A stretch of 34,929 bases of DNA from Gemmatimonadota bacterium (GCA_031127085.1 JARIEY010000012.1:1-34929), one strand, 5' to 3'; positions 23,511 through 31,595 are shown, counted from the stretch's first letter. The notes: generated from the letters alone by a model not told the origin. Program-made: numbers and translations.

Positions 23511-23540
23511 ACGGTAACGGGGCGCAGGGCGAGACGTCAA
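23511..23540 (-). promoter_or_regulatory. likely promoter of the aromatic operon
   Basis: On the minus strand, TTGACG (23540-23535) is followed after 18 bp by TACCGT (23516-23511). Transcription would begin close to the leader ATG at 23502, consistent with a leaderless leader peptide. The -35 matches consensus at 5 of 6, the -10 at 3 of 6. Confidence 0.5.
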
Positions 23541-23553
23541 GGGCGGGGAGTGT

Positions 23554-23624
23554 GCCGTCTGCCATCGGCCGTCTGCCATCTGATGTCAGGTGACTGATGA
23601 CCGATGGCAGATGACCGACGGCAG
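23554..23624. repeat. 14-bp repeat pair in inverted orientation
   Basis: Two tandem units GCCGTCTGCCATCG and GCCGTCTGCCATCT (23554-23581) face two tandem units ATGACCGATGGCAG and ATGACCGACGGCAG (23597-23624). CTGCCATCGGCCGT in the left arm matches the reverse complement of a right unit at 12 of 14 positions. The arms are 15 bp apart and could form a cruciform or RNA hairpin in the gap between divergent aroF and dnaX. Confidence 0.75.
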
Positions 23625-23664
23625 ATGCCTACCGCCCACCCTCGACCCACTGCACTTTTAGAGC

Positions 23665-25458
23665 ATGTCCCTCGCCCTCGCCCGCAAATACCGCCCAAAG
23701 ACCTTTGCGGCGGTCGCCGTGCAGTCGCACGTCGCCGGGACCCTCAAGGGGGCGATCGCCCGTGGCCGCGTGGCGCACGGCTACTTGCTGTGCGGCCCGC
23801 GCGGCACCGGCAAGACCACGCTCGCCCGCGTGCTCGCGATGGCGCTGAACTGCGAGGCCAAGCGCGAGGACGGCGAGCCGTGCGGTGAGTGTCCCAGCTG
23901 CACGCGCATCTGGAGCGGCTCCGCCTCGCTGGACGTGGTGGAGATCGATGCGGCGTCGAACCGCGGGGTGGACGACGCGCGCGACCTGCGGGAGCGCGCG
24001 CAGTACGCGCCGACGGGGGAGGACCGCTACAAGGTCTACATCGTCGACGAAGCGCATATGCTCACCCGCGAGGCGTGGAACACGCTGCTGAAGGTGCTCG
24101 AGGAGCCGCCGCCGCGTGTGGTGTTCGTCTTCGCCACCACAGAGCCGCAGAAGATTGCGCAGGCGGCCGCTCCGGTGCTGAGCCGGCTGCAGCGCTTCGA
24201 CCTCAAGCGCATCGGCCCCGCGGATGTGCGCGAACGGCTCGCCTCCGTGCTGGCCGAAGAGCAGGTGACGGCCGAGCCTGAAGCGCTGGCGATGCTGGCC
24301 CGTGCCGCGGACGGATCGATGCGTGACGCGCTCTCGCTCACCGACCAGGTGCTGGCGTGGGGGGACGGCGCACTCACACCGCAGCGCGTGCGCGATGCGC
24401 TTGGGCTGGTCCCGGAAGACGAGACGCTCGCGCTGTTCGATCTGGTCCTCGAGCGCCGTGCGGGTGACGTCTTTGCGGCGGTCGGTCGCCTGGCCGACCA
24501 CGGCGTCGACTTCAACGTCCTCCTGGCCGACGTGAGCGACCTGTTGCGGGCGCAGCTCGCGCTGACTTTGGGCGGCACGCCGCCCGACATCAGCGACCGG
24601 TTGCGCGGCGAACTCGAGTCACGGAAGGGACGTGCCACATCGGCCGACCTCGTCCGTATGCTGGTGATGCTCGTCGAGCTCGAACCGCACTTCCGGCGTT
24701 CGGCGCAGCAGCAGCTGCTGCTGGAGACGCTGCTGGTGCGTTTCGCGCTGCTCGATCGCACGGTCGATCTGGAAAGCGTGCTGCGTGGCGTGATGGCCTC
24801 GCCGGCCGGCCCTCCGGCCTTCGGTGGAGGCGGCACGTCGCGCGCCGAACCTTCACGCGGCGAGCCCTCACGCGCCGAACCGGTGCGCGCGGCGGAGCCC
24901 GTGCGCGCGCCCGCGTCGGCCGTTCGGGAAGGCGACGCAACGCGCAGCGCCCCGCCGCGGCTGCGCGACAGCGTGGAAACGGCGTCTGCAGCGGTGGCTG
25001 AACCTCCGGCGCCGCGCCAGTCGCCGCGCAGCGCGAGCCCGGCGCCGGCGGCGGCCGACATCGCGGCGCCGGCCGCGACGGTGCCCGTAGAGATCAACCG
25101 TCTCGCCGAGCACTGGGACGACATTGTCGACGTCATCCGGCGCGCGGGCCGCGGCACACTGGCCGGGATGCTCGACCACGCCACCCCGCATGCGGTGGCC
25201 GGCAACGGCACGGTCACGCTGGCCGTCGACACCGAGGCGCACGGCGAAGCCATCACTCAGGCGGCCGACCACGTGCTGGCCGCGCTGCGCACGCGCTTTC
25301 GCGGCGTGGAGCGTCTCGCCGTCAAGGCGCAGCAGGCGGCACCGATGGAGCGGCTCACCGAAGAAAACGTGCTGCAGCGGCGCGTGGCTCAGTTGCGCAA
25401 GCGCGATCCGATCCTCGACGCCGCCATCAGTGCGCTCGACCTCCGCGTGATTCCGTAG
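23665..25458 (+). CDS. dnaX: DNA polymerase III subunit tau
   Basis: DnaX forms the clamp-loader motor that loads the sliding clamp and couples the replicative polymerases. The 597-residue protein begins LARKYRPKTFA and has Walker A GPRGTGKTT (44-52), a four-cysteine zinc module (Cys63, 73, 76, 79), Walker B IVDEAHML with DEAH at 128-131, LLKVLEEPPPRVVFVFATTEPQKI and the SRC-like LSRLQRFDL. Residues about 390-480 are a Pro/Ala/Arg-rich linker with short RAEPSRGEPSRAEPVRAAEP repeats, followed by a C-terminal domain (VEINRLAEHWDDIVDVIRR). I see no slippery A-rich frameshift site in the linker, so only the full-length form is predicted. ATG 23665 lacks a strong Shine-Dalgarno. It leads the dnaX-ybaB-recR set. 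Confidence 0.93.
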   Translation: MSLALARKYRPKTFAAVAVQSHVAGTLKGAIARGRVAHGYLLCGPRGTGKTTLARVLAMALNCEAKREDGEPCGECPSCTRIWSGSASLDVVEIDAASNRGVDDARDLRERAQYAPTGEDRYKVYIVDEAHMLTREAWNTLLKVLEEPPPRVVFVFATTEPQKIAQAAAPVLSRLQRFDLKRIGPADVRERLASVLAEEQVTAEPEALAMLARAADGSMRDALSLTDQVLAWGDGALTPQRVRDALGLVPEDETLALFDLVLERRAGDVFAAVGRLADHGVDFNVLLADVSDLLRAQLALTLGGTPPDISDRLRGELESRKGRATSADLVRMLVMLVELEPHFRRSAQQQLLLETLLVRFALLDRTVDLESVLRGVMASPAGPPAFGGGGTSRAEPSRGEPSRAEPVRAAEPVRAPASAVREGDATRSAPPRLRDSVETASAAVAEPPAPRQSPRSASPAPAAADIAAPAATVPVEINRLAEHWDDIVDVIRRAGRGTLAGMLDHATPHAVAGNGTVTLAVDTEAHGEAITQAADHVLAALRTRFRGVERLAVKAQQAAPMERLTEENVLQRRVAQLRKRDPILDAAISALDLRVIP

Positions 25459-25468
25459 GATCAGACCA

Positions 25469-25783
25469 ATGGATCTCAAGAACCTCGTCGCGCAGGCCCA
25501 GCAGATGCAGCAACGCGCCCAGCAGGTGGAGGAGGCGCTCTTGAAAGTGACCGTCACGGGCTCGGCTGGGGGCGGCATGGTGACCGTCGAGGCGGACGGG
25601 AAGGGCAACGTGAAGAAGGTGCGTCTCGACCCCGCGGCGGTGAACCCGGCTGATCTGGAGATGCTCGAGGACCTGATCACCGTGGCCGCCGTGGACGCGC
25701 AGAAGAAGGCGGCCGAGGCGGCGCAGCATGAGATGCGCGCCCTGATGGGCGGCCTCAACCTTCCGTTCCCGCTCCCGTTCTGA
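25469..25783 (+). CDS. ybaB: YbaB/EbfC nucleoid-associated protein
   Basis: The 104-residue protein is a small DNA-binding dimer of the YbaB/EbfC family. It opens with MDLKNLVAQAQQMQQRAQQVEEALLKVTVTGSAGGGMVTVEADGKG, and continues VKKVRLDPAAVNPADLEMLEDLITVAAVDAQKKAAE, the typical two-helix, three-strand core. The tail FPLPF is short. ATG 25469 has AGGA about 8 nt upstream, which overlaps the dnaX stop. The position between dnaX and recR is widely conserved in bacteria and supports the call. Confidence 0.93.
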   Translation: MDLKNLVAQAQQMQQRAQQVEEALLKVTVTGSAGGGMVTVEADGKGNVKKVRLDPAAVNPADLEMLEDLITVAAVDAQKKAAEAAQHEMRALMGGLNLPFPLPF

Positions 25784-25784
25784 C

Positions 25785-26372
25785 GTGTCGGCGATTGACG
25801 ATCTGGTCGCTGAGCTGTCGCGACTGCCCACCATCGGCCGCAAGTCGGCGCTGCGACTGACCTACCACCTGCTCAAGCAGCCGGCGGAGCAGTCGCGGCG
25901 CCTGGCCAATGCGCTGGTCACCCTGGCCGAGAAGGTGCATCCGTGTCCGCGGTGCTTCAATCTCACGGAGCAGGACCTGTGCGCCATCTGCGCCGATCCG
26001 CGTCGTGATGCCGCGTTGATCTGCGTGGTGGAGGAAGCGTCGGACATCGGGGCGATTGAGCGCTCCGGCGAGTTTCGCGGGACCTACCACGTGCTCGGCG
26101 GCCGGCTGGCCCCCATCGACGGCATTGGTCCGGACGATCTGTCGATCGCTCCGCTGGTGGCGCGGGTTGGGGCGGGCGGCGTGCGCGAGGTGATCCTCGC
26201 CACTAATGCAAAGTTGGAGGGCGAAGCCACCGCGCTGTACGTGCAGCAGCAACTGGCCCCCACGGGGGTGGTGCTCAGCCGGATCGCCCGCGGCCTCCCC
26301 GTGGGCGGCGACCTGGAGTACGCGGACGGCGTCACCATTGCCCAGTCGCTTACCGCCCGCCGGCAACTATAG
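25785..26372 (+). CDS. recR: recombination mediator RecR
   Basis: RecR acts with RecF and RecO to load RecA at gaps during recombinational repair. The 195-residue protein has the N-terminal helix-hairpin-helix LSRLPTIGRKSALRLTYHLL, a C4 zinc finger (Cys54, 57, 66, 69), the Toprim domain from about 78 (LICVVEEASDIGAIERSGEFRGTYHVLGGRLAPIDGIGPDDL) and the C-terminal SRIARGLPVGGDLEYAD motif. Length is typical. The start is GTG 25785, one base after the ybaB stop. Confidence 0.95.
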   Translation: MSAIDDLVAELSRLPTIGRKSALRLTYHLLKQPAEQSRRLANALVTLAEKVHPCPRCFNLTEQDLCAICADPRRDAALICVVEEASDIGAIERSGEFRGTYHVLGGRLAPIDGIGPDDLSIAPLVARVGAGGVREVILATNAKLEGEATALYVQQQLAPTGVVLSRIARGLPVGGDLEYADGVTIAQSLTARRQL

Positions 26373-26480
26373 AGCTTCCAGGGCGCTGGGCGTGGCGGAC
26401 AACTATAAGACGACCTGCGGTCGCCCCCTGTCCCAGCGGCGGCCGTTTTGACATCTTTACCGCAACTTCAGCCCTCCCTC

Positions 26481-26969
26481 ATGCCTGTTGGTTCCGCCAG
26501 TTGGTCCTTTACGGAAGATGACTTCGGGGCGATTACGCATACGCTCCAGAAGTTCCTGTTCGACAGCAACGCCCGGTGCGCGCTTCTCGTGGACCGGACG
26601 GGGCAGCTGGTCGCGACCGTGGGAGAGCAACCCAACTTCGACCCGACGGCGTTTGCCACGCTGACCGCCGCCGATTTCAGCGCGAACGACCAGCTCGCGC
26701 GCCTTATCGGCGAAACGGATTTCAACTCGCTCTTTCATCAGGGCGAGAAGGAATCGATGTACCTGGCAGATGTTGCCCGGCGCGTCATCCTCGTCACGCT
26801 TTTCGACAACCGCACCACCCTCGGGCTGGTGCGGCTCAAGATGAAGGAAACCGTGGGTGAACTCACGCGACTTTTCGAAGCGGTCTTCTCGCGCGGCAGC
26901 AGCGGCCAGCCGCAGCAACCTCACCTTCTCGCCGGCGCCGACGACGAGATCGACCAGCTGTTCAGCTAG
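26481..26969 (+). CDS. mglB: MglB-type roadblock/LC7 protein, GTPase-activating partner of MglA
   Basis: The 162-residue protein is a roadblock/LC7 protein of the MglB type. It shows CALLVDRTGQLVATVGEQPNFDPTAFATLTAADFSANDQLARLIGE, then ESMYLADVARRVILVTLFDNRTTLGLVRLKMKETVGELTRLFE, and ends ADDEIDQLFS. As I recall Myxococcus MglB, it has the same FDNRTxLGLVRL core and a closely similar acidic C-terminus, and that C-terminal helix contacts MglA. MglB stimulates GTP hydrolysis by MglA and sets cell polarity in gliding bacteria. ATG 26481 gives the expected length; a TTG at 26448 would overlap a TTGACA-like sequence. The order mglB-mglA is the one known from Myxococcus. What the pair controls here is unknown. 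Confidence 0.85.
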   Translation: MPVGSASWSFTEDDFGAITHTLQKFLFDSNARCALLVDRTGQLVATVGEQPNFDPTAFATLTAADFSANDQLARLIGETDFNSLFHQGEKESMYLADVARRVILVTLFDNRTTLGLVRLKMKETVGELTRLFEAVFSRGSSGQPQQPHLLAGADDEIDQLFS

Positions 26970-26981
26970 GAGCTAACGGCC

Positions 26982-27659
26982 ATGTCGATGATCAACTATG
27001 CGTCGCGCGAGATCAACTGCAAAATCGTCTATTACGGGTCGGGATTGGGCGGAAAGACCACCAATCTCGAGCACGTCTACGGCAAGGTGAAGCCGGACAC
27101 GCGCGGGAAGCTGATTTCGCTTGCCACCGAGACCGAGCGCACGCTCTTCTTCGATTTCCTCCCCGTCGACCTCGGGACGATTCGCGGATTCAAGACGCGC
27201 TTCCACCTGTACACGGTGCCGGGGCAGGTCTACTACAACGCGTCGCGCAAGCTGATTCTCAAGGGCGTGGACGGCATCGTCTTTGTGGCCGACTCGCAGA
27301 TCGAGCGCATGGAAGCGAACCAGGAGGCCATGCAGAACCTGTACGACAACATGGCCGAGTACGGGTACGACCTCACGAAGATGCCGTTCGTGCTGCAGTA
27401 CAACAAACGCGATCTCCCCAACGCCGCGCCGCTGGCCGAGATGCAGGCCGCGCTCAACCCGGGCTGGGAAGTCACTGATCCGGCGCGTATGCGGGTGACG
27501 CCCGATCCGTTCCATCCAACGGAGAACCTGATCGAGCAGCTCCCCACGGGCGAGTGGATTGAGCGCGCGACGTACTTCGAAGCGGTGGCGGTGACGGGCG
27601 ACGGCGTGTTCGACACGCTCAAGGCCGTCTCCAAGCTGGTTCTCAAGGCGCTCGCCTGA
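26982..27659 (+). CDS. mglA: MglA-type small GTPase
   Basis: This 225-residue GTPase starts [32 protein letters not shown] when read in pieces: [12 protein letters not shown], then the P-loop GSGLGGKTT (19-27). It continues with [34 protein letters not shown] (G3 region), [16 protein letters not shown] and QYNKRD (G4, 141-144), all characteristic of MglA rather than eukaryotic Ras. It ends [17 protein letters not shown]. Compared with MglA as I recall it (about 195 residues), there is an extra segment of about 30 residues at 160-197 ([18 protein letters not shown] region) before the last strand. AGGAG lies 9 nt before ATG 26982 and overlaps the mglB stop. Confidence 0.9.
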   Translation: MSMINYASREINCKIVYYGSGLGGKTTNLEHVYGKVKPDTRGKLISLATETERTLFFDFLPVDLGTIRGFKTRFHLYTVPGQVYYNASRKLILKGVDGIVFVADSQIERMEANQEAMQNLYDNMAEYGYDLTKMPFVLQYNKRDLPNAAPLAEMQAALNPGWEVTDPARMRVTPDPFHPTENLIEQLPTGEWIERATYFEAVAVTGDGVFDTLKAVSKLVLKALA

Positions 27660-27675
27660 GCGCACGCGGCCAAGC

Positions 27676-28347
27676 GTGAATCTTCCCAACACGATCACGG
27701 CTGCGCGCATCGCGCTGACGCCGTTGGTCGCGTGGCTGCCGTTCATTCACTCGGCGACGCTGCGCGGCCTGGCCTTCGTGCTGTATCTGGTGGTGGCGAT
27801 CTCCGACCACTACGACGGCAAGTTGGCGCGCGAGCGCAAGGAAGAGACCGACCTCGGGCGCCTGCTCGACCCGCTGGCCGACAAGATCTTTCTGCTGGCG
27901 ACGTTCATTCCGATGTACATGCTGCAGGCGCCGCGCGGTGAGTGGCTCACGCACATCCTGCCGCGCGTAGCCGAATCGTCGGGGTATCCGTTCGTGACTT
28001 GGGCGGGCGTCTCGGTGCCGTTCCCGTGGTGGGTACTGGTCATCGTGCTGGGCCGCGAGGCGGCGATGACCTGGTTCCGCCACGCCGCGAACAAGCGCGG
28101 GGTGGTGATCGCCGCCATTGGGCCGGGCAAGGCGAAGGCGACGTTCCAGTACATCTGGGTGGGTGCGGCGTACTTCTGGTTCGCCTTCCGCACCTGGGTG
28201 GAGGAGCACGGATTCACCGCGCCGGCCTGGGATCACGTGGCGCTGTTCGCGGGCTCGGTGGGGACCCTGTCGATGGGGATCGCCGTCGTGCTGACGGTCT
28301 GGAGCTTTGTGGTGTATGTGCGGCGGTACGGCGGAGTTCTGAAATAG
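27676..28347 (+). CDS. CDP-alcohol phosphatidyltransferase, probably phosphatidylglycerophosphate synthase
   Basis: The 223-residue membrane enzyme carries the full CDP-alcohol phosphotransferase signature D-x2-D-G-x2-A-R-x8-G-x3-D-x3-D, from Asp44 to Asp69. It starts NLPNTITAARIALTPLVAWL, typical of PgsA, and has several hydrophobic helices (LAFVLYLVVAIS, FLLATFIPMYML, WWVLVIVLG, YIWVGAAYFWFAF, SMGIAVVLTVWSFVVYV). PgsA makes phosphatidylglycerol phosphate from CDP-diacylglycerol and glycerol 3-phosphate. Another alcohol acceptor cannot be excluded. A short loop of about 30 residues (APRGEWLTHILPRVAESS) between helices is unusual. GTG 27676 is 16 bp after mglA. The pgsA-cinA order is common in other bacteria. 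Confidence 0.82.
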   Translation: MNLPNTITAARIALTPLVAWLPFIHSATLRGLAFVLYLVVAISDHYDGKLARERKEETDLGRLLDPLADKIFLLATFIPMYMLQAPRGEWLTHILPRVAESSGYPFVTWAGVSVPFPWWVLVIVLGREAAMTWFRHAANKRGVVIAAIGPGKAKATFQYIWVGAAYFWFAFRTWVEEHGFTAPAWDHVALFAGSVGTLSMGIAVVLTVWSFVVYVRRYGGVLK

Positions 28348-28418
28348 GGCAGGGGAAGGGAGCAGAGAGGAGATGGTACGGGGAGTGGGAGAGGCGGTGG
28401 ACGGCTGGGGGCGGTGAT

Positions 28419-29678
28419 ATGCAGATCGAGATCGTGACCATCGGCGATGAACTCCTGCTCGGGTTCACGATCGACACCAACGGCGCGTACCTGGCGCGCG
28501 AGCTGGCCAAGCACGGCATCACTGTCGCGCGCCGCACGTCGGTGGGGGATGGGGCTGAGGACATCGCCCACGCCGTGGGAGAATCGCTGGAGCGCACGGG
28601 CGCCGTGATCACGACCGGCGGCTTGGGCCCGACGAGCGACGACCTGACAAAACCTTCCATCGCGCACCTCTTTGGGCGCGCGATGTACGAGGACGCCGAT
28701 GTCGTGGCCTCGCTGCATCGGCGCTGGAAGGCGCTGGGGCGCACGGGCGAGATCCCGCGGAGCAATCTGCAGCAGGCGCTGATTCCGGTGGGGGCCGAGA
28801 TTCTGGTGAATGCGCACGGCACCGCGCCCGGCATCTGGCTCGCGGACGAGCGCGGGCGCTGGGTGGCGATGCTCCCGGGCGTGCCGCGTGAGATGCGCGG
28901 GCTGTTCGCCGACGAACTGCTGCCGCGACTGCGGGGACGGATGGACGGGCCGGCCACCGTCGTGCGTTCGTCGACGATTCGCACCACCGGCATCGCCGAG
29001 AGCGCGCTCTCCGATCGTATCCGCGCGTTGAGCGCGCTGGACCTGGAAGGGCTCGGCCTGGCGTACCTCCCTGGATGGGAGGGCGTGGACCTTCGGTTGA
29101 CCGCGCGCGGGCTGCCGCCCGATACCGCCGATGCGCGGTTGGCGCGCGTAGCCGCGCAGCTTCAGGTGACGGCCGGTGAGTACACGTACGGCACGGGAGA
29201 TGCGGACTTGGCCGCCGGGGTGCTCGCCGCGCTGCGCGCGGCCGGGCAGCGTATCGCAGTGGCGGAGTCGTGCACCGGCGGGCTGCTGGGGGCACGGCTC
29301 ACCGCCGTTCCCGGATCGAGCGACGTGATGCTCGGCGGGATCATCGCGTACCACAACGACGTGAAAATGTCGGCGCTGGGCGTGCGTGCCGAGACGTTGG
29401 CCGCGCACGGTGCGGTGAGCGAGGCGACCGCCCTGGAGATGGCTCGCGGGGCGCGTCGCGCGCTCGGTGCGTCCGTCGGCGTCAGCATTACGGGCATCGC
29501 CGGTCCCGACGGGGGGACCCCGGAGAAGCCCGTGGGGACGGTCTGCATCGCGTGCGATATGGACGGGGCATCGAAGAGCTTTCGAGCGATGATGATCGGC
29601 GATCGCGGTGAAGTTCGGCAGAGGAGCGCGCAGTCGGCGCTGAGTCTGGTGCGCCGGATGCTCTTGGGTACGGCGTAG
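28419..29678 (+). CDS. cinA: CinA: competence/damage-inducible protein, NMN amidohydrolase family
   Basis: The 419-residue protein has both CinA domains. The N-terminal MoaB/COG1058 domain (IEIVTIGDELLLGFTIDTNGAYLARELAKHGI; ITTGGLGPTSDDLTKPSIA; LPGVPREMRGLF) is linked to ADP-ribose or NAD-metabolite hydrolysis. The C-terminal PncC-type domain (VAESCTGGLLGARLTAVPGSSDVMLGGIIAYHNDVKMSALGV; SITGIAGPDGGTPEKPVGTV) deamidates nicotinamide mononucleotide. ATG 28419 begins the conserved first strand. It lies 71 bp after the phosphatidyltransferase gene, in a purine-rich spacer containing several GGAG-like sequences. It probably recycles pyridine nucleotides. Confidence 0.93.
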   Translation: MQIEIVTIGDELLLGFTIDTNGAYLARELAKHGITVARRTSVGDGAEDIAHAVGESLERTGAVITTGGLGPTSDDLTKPSIAHLFGRAMYEDADVVASLHRRWKALGRTGEIPRSNLQQALIPVGAEILVNAHGTAPGIWLADERGRWVAMLPGVPREMRGLFADELLPRLRGRMDGPATVVRSSTIRTTGIAESALSDRIRALSALDLEGLGLAYLPGWEGVDLRLTARGLPPDTADARLARVAAQLQVTAGEYTYGTGDADLAAGVLAALRAAGQRIAVAESCTGGLLGARLTAVPGSSDVMLGGIIAYHNDVKMSALGVRAETLAAHGAVSEATALEMARGARRALGASVGVSITGIAGPDGGTPEKPVGTVCIACDMDGASKSFRAMMIGDRGEVRQRSAQSALSLVRRMLLGTA

Positions 29679-29685
29679 GCGAGGC

Positions 29686-29703
29686 GGCGCGGCAGGCCGC
29701 GCC
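29686..29703 (+). terminator. short GC hairpin after cinA
   Basis: GGCGCGGC/GCCGCGCC (29686-29693 with 29696-29703) with a 2-nt formal loop, 7 bp after the cinA stop and followed by TTCG. There is no T tract. Confidence 0.4.
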
Positions 29704-29776
29704 TTCGAAACGTCTGGGTGCGGCGGGCCGTACGGGGCAAGAGCCGCCAAAGCGGCAGAAATTCACGGCGCGGCGG

Positions 29777-29805
29777 TTGCACTGTAGGACGGCGTATCGT
29801 GAAAT
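29777..29805 (+). promoter_or_regulatory. possible promoter of grpE-dnaJ
   Basis: TTGCAC (29777-29782) and TGAAAT (29800-29805) are separated by 17 bp and lie 61 bp before the grpE start. No CIRCE-type inverted repeat is seen in the 188-bp gap. Confidence 0.35.
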
Positions 29806-29866
29806 TCAGGAATCGGCATCTTCGTGCCGCCTGCCCGCGCCGGGATGCCCGCGAACCGAAAGGATC

Positions 29867-30424
29867 ATGACTGACCCGAACACCAATCCAGAGCTGGTAG
29901 CCGACGTCCCCGCTGCGGAGGGCGCCGCCGCGACGCCCGCCGACACTGTGGCGGACAGCGTGAGTGCGGCCGAGACCGAGGCGTTGCGTCTCGTGGCCGA
30001 ACAGAAGGACAAGTATCTGCGTCTCTTTGCGGAGTTCGAGAACTTCCGCAAGCGCAGTGTGCGCGAGCGTCAGGAGGCCGAGTCCAAGGGAATGAGCTTC
30101 GTCGTCGCCGGACTGCTCGAGGCGCTCGATGACCTCGGCCGCGTGGCGCACCTCGACGCCGCGGTGACGCCGGCGCAGGCCATCGTGGACGGCGTGGCGA
30201 TGGTCGAGAAGAAGGTGCTCAAGTCGCTGGCCGGCCACGGATTGGTGCTCGTGAACCCCGAGGGCGAGAAGTTCGATCCGGCCGTGCACGAGGCGCTGAG
30301 CGCGATGCCCGCGGCGCTCCCCGAGGAGGACGAACGGGTCGCGCAGGTCTATCAGGTGGGCTACACGTTCAATGGCCAGCTGCTGCGCCCGGCGCGCGTC
30401 GTGGTCAAGCAGTGGCACGGCTAA
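29867..30424 (+). CDS. grpE: nucleotide exchange factor GrpE
   Basis: GrpE releases ADP from DnaK in the Hsp70 cycle. The 185-residue protein has an acidic, Ala-rich N-terminus (1-40), a long dimerisation helix (TEALRLVAEQKDKYLRLFAEFENFRKRSVRERQEAE), FVVAGLLEALDDLGRV, and the beta domain VEKKVLKSLAGHGLVLVNPEGEKFDPAVHEALSA through VYQVGYTFNGQLLRPARVVV. ATG 29867 has AAGGA about 4 nt upstream. dnaJ starts 7 bp after the stop. dnaK is not in the window. Confidence 0.94.
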   Translation: MTDPNTNPELVADVPAAEGAAATPADTVADSVSAAETEALRLVAEQKDKYLRLFAEFENFRKRSVRERQEAESKGMSFVVAGLLEALDDLGRVAHLDAAVTPAQAIVDGVAMVEKKVLKSLAGHGLVLVNPEGEKFDPAVHEALSAMPAALPEEDERVAQVYQVGYTFNGQLLRPARVVVKQWHG

Positions 30425-30431
30425 CCCGCTG

Positions 30432-31586
30432 ATGGCACAGGGCAAGGACTTCTACGCCGTCATTGGCGTCTCCGAAAAGGCGACGCCCGACGAGATCAAG
30501 AAGCAGTATCGCCGCCTGGCGAAGCAGTATCACCCCGATTCCAACAAGGGGGAACCCAAGGCGGCGGAGCGCTTCAAGGAGATCTCGGAGGCGTACAACG
30601 TCCTGGGCGACGCCAAGAAGCGCGCGCAGTACGACGAGATGCGCCGGCTTGGGGCCTTCGGGGATTTTGCGCGGCGGCCGGGCGGTGGCCCCACGGGTGG
30701 CTATCGCGGTTCTGGGCCGCGCCCTGGCGCGCGTCCTGGCGCAGGCACACCGCCTCCGGGCTACAAGTTCGAGGATTTTGACGTCGGCGGCTTTGGCGGG
30801 CTGGGTGATCTATTCAGTTCGATGTTCGGTGGCGGCGCGCAGCGCCCGCGCGCGAGCGAACCCGAGAAAGGGCAGAGCATCGAGACGACGCTCGAGGTCC
30901 CGTTCCGCGTGGCCGCCATCGGCGGCAAGGTGCCGATTGAGCTTGAGGTAAACGAGGAGTGCGCGCAGTGCGCCGGCAGTGGCGCCGCCAAGGGCGCCAA
31001 GGTGAATGCCTGTCCCGAGTGCGGTGGGCGCGGCTCGATCTCGTTTGGCCAGGGGAGCTTTGCCGTCAGCCGGCCGTGCCCGATGTGTCTGGGCAAGGGG
31101 TCGGTGGCGAGCGAAAAGTGTGGCTCTTGCGGCGGGCAGGGCGAGAAGCGCGAGCGCAAGAAGGTGCTGATTACGGTGCCACCGGGCACCGACAGCGACG
31201 CGAAGATCCGGCTCAAGGGGCAGGGTGGACGCGGCGTGCGCGGCGGCGCGCCGGGCGATCTCGTCATTACCTTCAAGGTGGAACCCGACAAGTTTTACGC
31301 GCGAGACGGGCTCGATCTCGTGGCACACGTGCCGGTGAACATCGCGCAGGCGACGCTCGGCTCAAAGGTCAGCGTGAAGACGCTGGATGAGAAGAAGGTC
31401 ACCATTGCCATTCCCGCCGGCACGCCGTCGGGGAAGCGCTTCCGTGTGCGCGGTCAGGGGATCGAGAAAGACGGCAAGAAGGGCGACCTGCTGGTCGAGG
31501 TGCGAGTGGACGCACCGCACGACCTGACGCCTGAGGCGAAGGCGGCGATGGAAGCGTTCGCGCACAAGGCAGGGATGAAGTACTAG
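30432..31586 (+). CDS. dnaJ: chaperone DnaJ (Hsp40, type I)
   Basis: DnaJ delivers clients to DnaK and stimulates its ATPase. The 384-residue protein has the J domain (FYAVIGVSEKATPDEIKKQYRRLAKQYHPD, HPD at 34-36), a Gly/Phe/Pro-rich linker (about 78-135, ending FGGLGDLFSSMFGGG), and a zinc-finger domain with four CxxCxGxG repeats: CAQCAGSG, CPECGGRG, CPMCLGKG, CGSCGGQG (177-237). Then come the two client-binding beta domains (VLITVPPGTDSDAKIRLKGQGG; VTIAIPAGTPSGKRFRVRGQG). All four zinc repeats are intact. Only 9 bp separate its stop from the stop of the convergent mnmA. Confidence 0.94.
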   Translation: MAQGKDFYAVIGVSEKATPDEIKKQYRRLAKQYHPDSNKGEPKAAERFKEISEAYNVLGDAKKRAQYDEMRRLGAFGDFARRPGGGPTGGYRGSGPRPGARPGAGTPPPGYKFEDFDVGGFGGLGDLFSSMFGGGAQRPRASEPEKGQSIETTLEVPFRVAAIGGKVPIELEVNEECAQCAGSGAAKGAKVNACPECGGRGSISFGQGSFAVSRPCPMCLGKGSVASEKCGSCGGQGEKRERKKVLITVPPGTDSDAKIRLKGQGGRGVRGGAPGDLVITFKVEPDKFYARDGLDLVAHVPVNIAQATLGSKVSVKTLDEKKVTIAIPAGTPSGKRFRVRGQGIEKDGKKGDLLVEVRVDAPHDLTPEAKAAMEAFAHKAGMKY

Positions 31587-31595
31587 ACGGCGCGG

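Noticed and set aside
24780-25080. Programmed frameshift making a short gamma form of DnaX
   Set aside because: No A-rich slippery heptamer is visible in the linker region.
26448-26480. TTG start for mglB
   Set aside because: ATG 26481 gives the normal length, and the TTG is part of a TTGACA-like promoter sequence.
29704-29866. CIRCE/HrcA operator upstream of grpE
   Set aside because: No TTAGCACTC/GAGTGCTAA-type inverted repeat could be found.
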